Both the position numbers and the translations under genes were made by a program. Of a DNA stretch of 9,804 nt, positions 1-4,961 are shown one piece after another (positions within the stretch are counted from its first letter, which is position 1; every line of letters begins with the position of its first letter). This DNA is from Pseudomonas sp. (GTDB lineage: Bacteria > Pseudomonadota > Gammaproteobacteria > Pseudomonadales > Pseudomonadaceae): contig JAPLSD010000209.1 in the NCBI GenBank assembly GCA_026398835.1, positions 1 through 9,804 on the forward strand, read 5' to 3'. A model generated the notes under the pieces. That model saw only the letters and a list, made by a program, of their open reading frames with translations, was not told the DNA's origin and did no database searches.

Positions 1-96
1 ACATCTTTGATTTCTCGCGGAGTAACTTGTGATGCTGATAATCTTGTTGACTATCAGTCTGACTCCACAAGCACCCACACGAATTGCTTGATTCAG

Positions 97-108
97 TTGT
101 TAAAGAGC
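97..108 (-). promoter_or_regulatory. rrn boxA antitermination site
   Basis: The minus strand reads GCTCTTTAACAA, the core of the boxA sequence used by the Nus factor antitermination complex in rRNA leaders. It lies between the P1 promoter and the expected 16S start, as in other gamma-proteobacterial rrn operons. Confidence 0.8.
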
Positions 109-144
109 GGTTGGTTAAGATCTTTCGTCTCAACCGAGGCGTGC

Positions 145-172
145 ACTCTACAGCACACCCCTCAAGCAACAC
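145..172 (-). promoter_or_regulatory. degenerate rrn P2 promoter
   Basis: On the minus strand a -10-like TAGAGT (150-145) precedes GCACGCCTCGGTTGAG, which resembles the second rrn promoter of pseudomonads. At the expected 16-base spacing the -35 position reads GTGTTG, far from TTGACA. Either P2 has decayed in this operon copy or it is weak. This is inferred by comparison with remembered P2 sequences. Confidence 0.3.
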
Positions 173-253
173 CCTTAAAAGCTTCTGATTTTATTAATAA
201 AATCAATTGCTTAAGCCAAAATCAGCATCAAGCTGCTCGTTAGCGGGAGGCGA

Positions 254-281
254 ATAGTACAGCATTAAAATACATGGTCAA
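254..281 (-). promoter_or_regulatory. rrn P1 promoter
   Basis: On the minus strand a -35 hexamer TTGACC (281-276) is followed after 16 bases by a -10 hexamer TACTAT (259-254), and then a GC-rich stretch TCGCCTCCCGC, the type of discriminator that makes rRNA promoters sensitive to ppGpp. An A/T-rich tract just upstream (about 287-305) could serve as an UP element. Transcription would start near 247 and run leftward into the rRNA operon. Confidence 0.75.
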
Positions 282-438
282 CCCCCGTCTAGAAATTCTT
301 TTTCCTTACCAAAGCGCCTGGGTTGCCACTATGAAAACTTCCAAGGTCTGTACAAAACATCAGGGCAGCAGAGAACCCAGACCACGTCGTCACTGAATCG
401 CCCCTTATTTCGTAGACGCTGACTGACCGCTTTTGGCT

Positions 439-616
439 GATTCTGTTGAAAAAGTCGACCATGGTTTCCACAGCAGAAAAGTATGCGTCCGTGATTGAAA
501 TCTTTACTTTCGGCAGAGGCTTCCGGACTCAGATTTCACGTAGCAGTGTGCAAAAAAGGCGTTTTAACCAGTCAATGACCAGGCCGTTTGGGCGAACCGA
601 CTTTTTCAACAGAATC
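439..616. mobile_element. Short inverted-repeat element (IS remnant or MITE)
   Basis: A 178-bp stretch is bounded by perfect 19-bp inverted repeats: GATTCTGTTGAAAAAGTCG at 439-457 and its reverse complement at 598-616. The tetranucleotide GGCT directly abuts both outer ends (435-438 and 617-620), which looks like a 4-bp target duplication. No transposase frame lies inside, so this is a non-autonomous element or an internally deleted insertion sequence. Inverted repeats containing CTGTTGAAAAAGTCG are, from memory, common in pseudomonad insertion-sequence remnants, but I cannot assign a family. The stretches on either side (283-438, 617-846) hold no gene I can support. Confidence 0.65.
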
Positions 617-624
617 GGCTGATT

Positions 625-646
625 GCTGCCTCTGGCTAGGGGCAGC
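625..646. repeat. Hairpin repeat, copy 1
   Basis: GCTGCC (625-630) pairs with GGCAGC (641-646) around a 10-base loop. A near-identical unit in the same orientation occurs at 1774-1796, on the other side of the regulator gene, and similarity continues for about 15 bases beyond each hairpin (roughly 28 of 38 positions by eye). It resembles the degenerate palindromic intergenic repeats of pseudomonads. There is no T-tract, so it is not a standard terminator. Confidence 0.5.
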
Positions 647-846
647 AGTCGACCCAAAGCTGTCGGTCGCACAGGTTTTACAATCCGGGTCTCAGATGTA
701 GTGCCCGATAGCCTTCAAGACGGTGTCTCCAAGGCGGCTCATGCCGAACAGGCAACCCAATCGCGACCTCAGCAAGCACGGCTAGGCGCGGGCACGCCGG
801 TATAGTTGACTCTATTGCCTACCGTATTCCCCGGAGCCTCCATCCA

Positions 847-1716
847 GTGCCTGACTTGCCGAGCAACGCCGCCTACACAAAGCGCTTCAATGCAGTACTC
901 GCCTACATCGACGCCAATCTCGAAGGTGACTTGTCCGTGAAGACGTTGAGCCAGGTGGCGAACTTTTCGGCGTTTCACTTCCATCGACAATTCACCGCCT
1001 TCGTGGGCGTGCCTGTTTCACGTTATGTACAGTTGATGCGGCTACGACGCGCAGCGCATTGCCTGTCCTCCCTCGCGGAATACTCGGTGCTGGAAGCCGC
1101 GTTCGGTGCAGGTTTCGAAAGCCCCGAGGCATTTTCCAGGGCATTCAGGCGGGCGTTCGGTATGACGCCGAGTGCATTCAGGAAGCAACCGAATTGGCAG
1201 GTCTGGGGTTCGGTGTTCACCATCCCTCATTTTTCCAGGAGCATCATCATGCAGGTGCGAATCGTAGAGTTTCACGAAGTCAGAGTTGCAGCACTCGAGC
1301 ATTGTGGCGCTCCCGGGCTCATTAATGAGAGTGTGCGCAAGTTTTCCGAATGGCGCATGCAGAGCGGACAGTCGCCAGTGAAATCAAGTCGCAGCTTTGG
1401 CATTCCTTTCGGCAACCCCGATACGACCCCACCCGAAGCGTTCCGGTTTGCAATCTGCGGCGAGATTCACGAGGTGGTAGCAGCGAATGAGTTCGGCGTA
1501 ACCGAGCGCGTTATCCCTGGAGGGCGTTGCGTTGTAGTGCGTCACGTGGGCTCGACGGATCACATCGGCGAAACGATCTATCCGATCTATCGCGACTGGC
1601 TTCCCACCAGCGGCGAGGAACTTCGAGACCAGCCGCTGTTCTTCGATTATCTAAGCGTTTATCCCGAGACACCGCAGGATCAATGGCAGACCGATATTTA
1701 TGTGCCGTTGCAATAG
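847..1716 (+). CDS. AraC-family regulator with GyrI-like effector domain
   Basis: The 289-residue product is a cytoplasmic DNA-binding regulator. Residues ~12-112 form an AraC/XylS domain: one helix-turn-helix around 31-50 and a second around 80-112 ending in the family signature GMTPSAFR. Residues ~134-289 match the GyrI-like (SbmC/BmrR-type) small-molecule domain, with VRIVEFHEVRVAALEH at its start and IPGGRCVVVRHVGS then FFDYLSVYPE near its end. This HTH-first, ligand-domain-last layout is that of the Rob/SoxS-like GyrI fusions that sense amphipathic compounds. The start is GTG, the only plausible initiator in frame, with GGAG (833-836) ten bases upstream. A TATAGT at 801-806 could be its -10 box but has no good -35. 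The gene stands alone between two mobile-element remnants, so its targets cannot be inferred from neighbours. Confidence 0.9.
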   Translation: MPDLPSNAAYTKRFNAVLAYIDANLEGDLSVKTLSQVANFSAFHFHRQFTAFVGVPVSRYVQLMRLRRAAHCLSSLAEYSVLEAAFGAGFESPEAFSRAFRRAFGMTPSAFRKQPNWQVWGSVFTIPHFSRSIIMQVRIVEFHEVRVAALEHCGAPGLINESVRKFSEWRMQSGQSPVKSSRSFGIPFGNPDTTPPEAFRFAICGEIHEVVAANEFGVTERVIPGGRCVVVRHVGSTDHIGETIYPIYRDWLPTSGEELRDQPLFFDYLSVYPETPQDQWQTDIYVPLQ

Positions 1717-1773
1717 CGGAGCAGACATGTTGCTTCTGGTTTGGAACGATCGTCGTTGATTTCATCGTTGTAA

Positions 1774-1796
1774 GCTGCCTCTCGCCAAGGGGCAGC
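1774..1796. repeat. Hairpin repeat, copy 2
   Basis: GCTGCC (1774-1779) and GGCAGC (1791-1796) form a 6-bp stem around an 11-base loop. The unit repeats the one at 625-646 in direct orientation. It lies 57 bases after the regulator's stop codon and leads straight into the inverted-repeat element at 1809. With no T-run following, termination is uncertain. Confidence 0.5.
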
Positions 1797-1808
1797 TATT
1801 GGCCCAGA

Positions 1809-1959
1809 CTGTGTAAAAACACAGACACTGTTTTGAAGTCTGCGTCGCTACGTAAGATCTGCCAATGATTGGTGAATCAGCGGACCTGAAATTTGCGCAG
1901 GAACGCGATTTTCGTTCTGGTTCTGACTGTCAAACCTGCTCCAAACAGTTTTTACACAG
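1809..1959. mobile_element. Second short inverted-repeat element (IS remnant or MITE)
   Basis: The perfect 12-bp inverted repeats CTGTGTAAAAAC (1809-1820) and GTTTTTACACAG (1948-1959) bound a 151-bp non-coding segment. Both outer flanks carry inverted versions of a CTGCC...GGCA hairpin motif (1775-1796 and about 1971-1990), so the symmetry extends imperfectly to about 45 bases per side. No target duplication is obvious and no transposase fragment is encoded. It differs in sequence from the element at 439-616, so two unrelated mobile remnants flank the regulator gene. Most likely this is an internally deleted insertion sequence or a MITE. Confidence 0.55.
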
Positions 1960-2090
1960 CCTCGGTCGACAGTTGCCTATAGCGGCAGGCCAGACTCCGC
2001 CAACCTGATTGCTTTGTTAACAACATTGACTCACACAACATGCATCTCGTCGGAAACTCAAAAGACGGAAACATAAGTTTTCCCCGCCGA

Positions 2091-2107
2091 GTCTCCCTCG
2101 GGCACCA
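2091..2107 (+). pseudogene. Possible tRNA 3' end remnant (tRNA-Leu-like)
   Basis: The bases end in CTCGGGCACCA and are followed at once by an A/T-rich spacer and a terminator, the typical arrangement at the 3' end of a tRNA gene. CTCGGGC is the 3' acceptor strand expected opposite a GCCCGAG 5' end, as I recall for some pseudomonad tRNA-Leu genes, and ACCA would be the discriminator plus CCA tail. No matching 5' acceptor strand occurs in the preceding ~100 bases, and the T-arm is not intact, so no functional tRNA is present. A chance hairpin (CCGAG/CTCGG) is the alternative. Confidence 0.35.
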
Positions 2108-2115
2108 AAATTAAG

Positions 2116-2144
2116 AAAGGCCTTGCATTGCAAGGCCTTTTTTT
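2116..2144 (+). terminator. Strong intrinsic terminator
   Basis: An 11-bp perfect stem, AAAGGCCTTGC (2116-2126) with GCAAGGCCTTT (2130-2140), closes a 3-base loop and runs into seven Ts (2138-2144). The minus-strand reading is followed by CTTAATTTT, so it may work weakly in both directions. It insulates the next gene, which starts 21 bases later, and fits termination of a former tRNA transcript. Confidence 0.85.
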
Positions 2145-2164
2145 ATGGGCGCAGGAAAGTGGTT

Positions 2165-2542
2165 ATGGCAGACTTTCGCCTCATTCTGGCCGACATCACA
2201 AGGATTGCCCTTATGGAATTGCCGCTGGAAACAGTCGCCCTTTTCTCCCTCAAGCTGGCTTACGAGACAGAAGATCAAAGCCCGATTTTGCGTGACGATC
2301 TGATGATGAGCGACTATCAGAGGGACGTATTTGGCTTGCTGGTACGTAGAGGTGATGTCGAGGCTATCCAGATCAAAGTGGATGAATGTCTGGGTCTGGC
2401 GCTGGAAGCTGTAGGCGGTTTTGATACAGCCTTGGGCCGCGAGTTGCATCGGTTGGCAGCAGATTTTGGCGCTGCGCAGGCGATGGAGCAGCTTGATAGC
2501 CCGCTCATTGCGCTCAAGGGTTACTTGAAAGACATTCAATGA
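2165..2542 (+). CDS. Hypothetical protein, 125 aa
   Basis: I do not recognise this protein. Starting at the ATG at 2165 it begins MADFRLILADITRIALMELP and is soluble, leucine/alanine-rich and probably mostly helical, with acidic stretches and no signal peptide, membrane segment or cysteine cluster. The frame is open upstream to an ATG at 2123, but that start lies inside the terminator stem; the 2165 start has a good ribosome binding site (AGGA at 2153-2156, 8 bases away). The gene follows the terminator closely, so its promoter must lie in or before the terminator region or be missed by eye. A regulatory or small structural role is possible but nothing in the sequence shows one. Coding character looks genuine and the length is small. 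Confidence 0.65.
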   Translation: MADFRLILADITRIALMELPLETVALFSLKLAYETEDQSPILRDDLMMSDYQRDVFGLLVRRGDVEAIQIKVDECLGLALEAVGGFDTALGRELHRLAADFGAAQAMEQLDSPLIALKGYLKDIQ

Positions 2543-2752
2543 ATGATGGGGCCGCCCGATAACCGGGTACGTCCCATACACGCACCGATTCTGACCGCCA
2601 AGCCTGGACGCGCCTTTTTCTTGCCACCCTTTTCTCCCGCGTTTCCCTTTCCCCCACTATTCTGCAAAAGAAGAACCCTGCCCATGCGTAGTGGTCAGAT
2701 AAGTGATGGTATTGAGAAGCGACAAAAGCTACAGAGTCCAGCAGTCCACAAT

Positions 2753-2757
2753 GGAGG
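2753..2757 (+). promoter_or_regulatory. Ribosome binding site deciding the 2765 start
   Basis: GGAGG lies 7 bases before the ATG at 2765. The open frame extends back to 2543, but that upstream part crosses a pyrimidine-rich tract (about 2608-2660) and encodes an implausible proline/phenylalanine-rich peptide, so the site fixes the internal start. Confidence 0.7.
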
Positions 2758-2764
2758 CTTGGTG

Positions 2765-3100
2765 ATGAGTACCCTGACGATCGAAGGCTGGTGCAAAATC
2801 AGCGGCGACCAAAAGTCCACCCCGATGGGGGAAATCCATTTTTACGTCGATGGCCCCCTCCATCTGCGTCTAGAGCAAGCTGAAGAACGCCTACAGAAGA
2901 CCCATGAGCGTGAAGCCATGGTCGATGTCGACATGGACTCAATGGATTTGATCATGCCAGAGGGATACAGCCCCTTGTCGGACTGCCAAATGCGCGTCTA
3001 TTTGCACGACGAGCGCGGTCAGTTCCATTTAGTCGGGCATCGAGCGAGCGATGGCAGCTTGATCTATTCCAACGCGGTTTTGATTGATCAGCTGCTTTAG
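2765..3100 (+). CDS. Hypothetical protein, 111 aa
   Basis: I do not recognise the family with confidence. The product begins MSTLTIEGWCKISGDQKSTP, has no signal peptide or membrane segment, and looks like a small soluble alpha/beta protein: an N-terminal half of alternating hydrophobic strands (IHFYVDGPLHLRLEQA), a central acidic stretch with repeated Asp and Met (VDVDMDSMDL), and a C-terminal half (QMRVYLHDERGQFHLVGHR) that again suggests strands. Similar short proteins seem to occur in other pseudomonads, from memory, always as hypothetical. The start is set by the GGAGG site. It is separated from the preceding gene by 222 bases and from the oxidase operon by about 340 bases, so an operon with either is unlikely. 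Confidence 0.7.
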   Translation: MSTLTIEGWCKISGDQKSTPMGEIHFYVDGPLHLRLEQAEERLQKTHEREAMVDVDMDSMDLIMPEGYSPLSDCQMRVYLHDERGQFHLVGHRASDGSLIYSNAVLIDQLL

Positions 3101-3138
3101 AAGCTACTACGTGATTCCAGGCATCGGCTTTTCGCTGC

Positions 3139-3187
3139 GGGGGTAGTGCGGTCATTTTGACCGATCGGAAACAAGTCACTACGCCCC
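3139..3187. repeat. Nested inverted repeats (structured element)
   Basis: An outer stem pairs GGGGGTAGTG (3139-3148) with CACTAC-G-CCCC (3177-3187), ten base pairs with one bulged G. Directly stacked on its 5' arm is an inner hairpin CGGTCA-TTT-TGACCG (3149-3163), leaving 13 unpaired bases. It sits 38 bases after the 111-aa gene. Without a T-tract it is not a standard terminator; it could be a structured 3' end, a protein binding site or a cruciform-forming repeat. Confidence 0.5.
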
Positions 3188-3326
3188 ATTTAGTCCCGGG
3201 AGACGTGATACTGAATATCGAAAGTTATATGTAGCGAATAGATTTAAAACGACTAACTTAATGTTGGATATTGGAATATCTGGGCATCGGATCCTCTTCA
3301 GAAAAAACGCTTGTTCCGTCCATGCA

Positions 3327-3337
3327 CTATACTTCTT
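3327..3337 (+). promoter_or_regulatory. Candidate RpoS-type promoter of the oxidase operon
   Basis: CTATACT (3327-3333) is the consensus -10 element preferred by the stationary-phase sigma factor RpoS, including the C before the hexamer. No good -35 hexamer lies 16-18 bases upstream, which RpoS tolerates. Transcription would begin near 3340, giving a leader of about 100 bases. Control of an aa3-type oxidase by RpoS is established in P. aeruginosa, which makes the reading plausible. The same 11 bases CTATACTTCTT recur upstream of the broken gene on the minus strand (9174-9164). Confidence 0.45.
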
Positions 3338-3386
3338 GCTGACTTTGCAGCCAGGGTGGCTGGTACTTGTCTACCCTGCCTGGGCG

Positions 3387-3406
3387 TCAAATTAATATTA
3401 ATTTGA
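3387..3406. promoter_or_regulatory. Perfect 20-bp palindrome, candidate operator
   Basis: TCAAATTAATATTAATTTGA is a perfect dyad with no spacer, 33 bases before the start of the subunit II gene and downstream of the presumed promoter. It does not match the Anr/FNR box (TTGAT-N4-ATCAA). It could bind a dimeric repressor or activator; as RNA it would form only a weak A-U hairpin. Confidence 0.5.
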
Positions 3407-3439
3407 ACCCATGAGCAACAGGAATAGGATGAAGAGAAA

Positions 3440-4918
3440 ATGGCAATAGCAATTATCTTGATTCTAATCGTTGTTGCATCAGTACTGTTCAACATCCTGG
3501 CGCCTTGGCATGCGGCACCGGCAGCTTCCAACTGGGGGTCAATAGACACCACGCAGTTCATCACCCTGATTATTACCGGAATATTTTTCATCGCCATCAC
3601 GGTATTTATGGCGGTAGCCGTGATGCGTTATCGTCACAAGGAGGGTGCCAAGGCGGCCTACCAGCCAGAAAATAAAAAGTTGGAATTATGGTTAATTATC
3701 GTTACCTCGGTAGGTATTGTCGGGTTATTGGCGCCAGGGCTGGTTGTTTACAGTGATTTCATCCGGGTGCCGAAAAAAGCTTATGAACTTGAAGTGGTCG
3801 CCCAGCAGTGGCAGTGGGCCTTTCGTTTTCCCGGCCAAGACGGGAAGCTGGGCAGATCGGATATTAAATTTGTTGATTCCACCAACCCCTTCGGCCTTGA
3901 CCCCAATGATCCTGCTGGGCAGGACGATGTGCTTATACTAAACAATGAAGTTCACCTTCCGCTCAATAAGCCGGTAAAAGTTTTACTGCGTTCTAAAGAT
4001 GTGCTGCACAATTTCGATGTACCGCAAATGCGCAGCAAGATGGACATGGTGCCAGGGATGGTGACGTACTTTTGGTTTACGCCGACTAAAACCGGGAAAT
4101 ATGAAACCCTTTGCGCTGAATATTGTGGCGTAGGTCATTACAACATGCGCGGCCATATGATCGTGGAAGAACAGGACGCCTTCGATCAATGGCTGAACAG
4201 CCAACCGACTTTTGCGCAGACATTAAAGACAGCTGCCAAGCCCAGTCGGGACAGCGTGCTGGAAAAAGGCCGCCTGTTGGTCGAAAAACTCGGCTGCAGT
4301 GCCTGCCATAGCCAGGATGGCAGCGCCAGTCTCGGCCCGGGATGGAAGGGCCTGTACGGCCGCACTGAACAGCTTGCCGATGGCACCAGTGTGCAGGTCG
4401 ATGAGGCCTACCTGAAAGCGTCGATCCTCGAACCGAAGGCCCGACGGGTACAGGGCTACCCGCCGGTCATGGTGACCTATACTCTCAATGAAGATGAACT
4501 GGGTGCTCTCGTCGCCCTGATCAAATCACTGGGTACTGCGCGGCAAGGCGATGAACTTTCTGCCAGCGAAGCGTCGAGCCCAGGTGACGACCTGGCGGCG
4601 CAGGGACAGCGGCTGGCCAAGTCGTTTGGCTGTCTGGCCTGCCACAGTGTCGATGGCAGTAAGGGCGTCGGCCCCAGCTGGCAGGGCCTGTATGGCAAGA
4701 CAGAAACCCTTGCCGACGGTACGACGATAAAGGTCGATGAGGACTATATAAAAGAATCGGTTCTTAAGCCCAGTGCCAAAATCGTCAAGGGCTTCGCAGA
4801 CATCATGCCGGCCTTTGCTCCGAGCGATAAGGAGTTGAACGCACTGATCGCTTTTATCAAATCCAAAGCGAATGCCGACGCTGATGCGAGCAAGGTGGAG
4901 CCAGGAAAGCAGCCGTAA
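3440..4918 (+). CDS. coxB: Cytochrome c oxidase subunit II, di-heme c (caa3-type)
   Basis: This 492-residue inner-membrane subunit receives electrons and passes them to CuA and then to subunit I. Hydrophobic segments lie at about 2-20, 38-62 and 82-104; the first may be a signal or an extra anchor. The periplasmic cupredoxin domain has the aromatic QQWQWAF (122-128) and all CuA ligands: His190, Cys225, Glu227, Cys229, His233, Met236. Two cytochrome c domains follow: CSACH at 286-290 with Met344, and CLACH at 398-402 with Met456. They are gapless copies offset by 112 residues, about half identical. In the first the usual Met-Pro is Met-Val. Family members usually have none or one heme c domain. 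Sequence and neighbours resemble Bradyrhizobium CoxM. The ATG at 3440 is used because an upstream ATG (3429) is closed after six codons; the ribosome site (AGGA/GAAGAGA) is modest. It is the first gene of the operon. Confidence 0.95.
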   Translation: MAIAIILILIVVASVLFNILAPWHAAPAASNWGSIDTTQFITLIITGIFFIAITVFMAVAVMRYRHKEGAKAAYQPENKKLELWLIIVTSVGIVGLLAPGLVVYSDFIRVPKKAYELEVVAQQWQWAFRFPGQDGKLGRSDIKFVDSTNPFGLDPNDPAGQDDVLILNNEVHLPLNKPVKVLLRSKDVLHNFDVPQMRSKMDMVPGMVTYFWFTPTKTGKYETLCAEYCGVGHYNMRGHMIVEEQDAFDQWLNSQPTFAQTLKTAAKPSRDSVLEKGRLLVEKLGCSACHSQDGSASLGPGWKGLYGRTEQLADGTSVQVDEAYLKASILEPKARRVQGYPPVMVTYTLNEDELGALVALIKSLGTARQGDELSASEASSPGDDLAAQGQRLAKSFGCLACHSVDGSKGVGPSWQGLYGKTETLADGTTIKVDEDYIKESVLKPSAKIVKGFADIMPAFAPSDKELNALIAFIKSKANADADASKVEPGKQP

Positions 4919-4947
4919 AGCAGCCAGAAATACACCGAAACTTCAGC

Positions 4948-4953
4948 AGGAGG
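4948..4953 (+). promoter_or_regulatory. Ribosome binding site deciding the 4962 start
   Basis: AGGAGG lies 8 bases before the ATG at 4962 (5 before an in-frame GTG at 4959). The frame is open back to 4872, inside the previous gene, but that start lacks such a site and adds a basic, unconserved leader, so 4962 is preferred. Confidence 0.75.
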
Positions 4954-4961
4954 ATGACGTG

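Larger units (their letters stand above)
1..247 (-). promoter_or_regulatory. rRNA operon leader (upstream of 16S rRNA)
   Basis: Read on the minus strand, this stretch matches my memory of the transcribed leader before 16S rRNA in Pseudomonas, including the characteristic run ending CCGCGAGAAATCAAAGATGT at the window edge. The 16S gene should start shortly beyond the left edge, transcribed leftward. A boxA antiterminator and a P1 promoter lie at the expected places inside and upstream of it. The open reading frame at 7-243 on the plus strand is a chance frame in this leader. Recognition is from recall; the boxA and promoter motifs are visible directly. Confidence 0.85.
3101..3439 (+). other. 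Intergenic region before the oxidase operon
   Basis: This gap holds no gene I can support. It contains the nested inverted repeats at 3139-3187, an AT-rich segment around 3205-3290 with a small dyad GATATT-GG-AATATC (3267-3280), a promoter-like CTATACT at 3327, a weak stem AGGGT/ACCCT (3353-3357 with 3373-3377), and the perfect 20-bp palindrome at 3387-3406. It is more AT-rich than the genes downstream of 4250. Confidence 0.7.

Noticed and set aside
7..243. 78-residue plus-strand frame
   Set aside because: It falls on the rRNA leader sequence read from the opposite strand.
289..471. Minus-strand frame starting METMVDFFNRI as a transposase fragment
   Set aside because: Its N-terminus is simply the inverted repeat translated; the rest shows no transposase motif.
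2020..2107. Complete tRNA gene
   Set aside because: No 5' acceptor strand, D-arm or anticodon arm can be drawn that pairs with the CTCGGGC 3' strand.
2543..2764. N-terminal extension of the 111-aa protein
   Set aside because: It crosses a polypyrimidine tract and yields a Pro/Phe-rich peptide; a strong ribosome binding site sits at the internal ATG.
3387..3406. Anr/FNR box
   Set aside because: The half-sites read TCAAAT/ATTTGA with no TTGAT-N4-ATCAA match.
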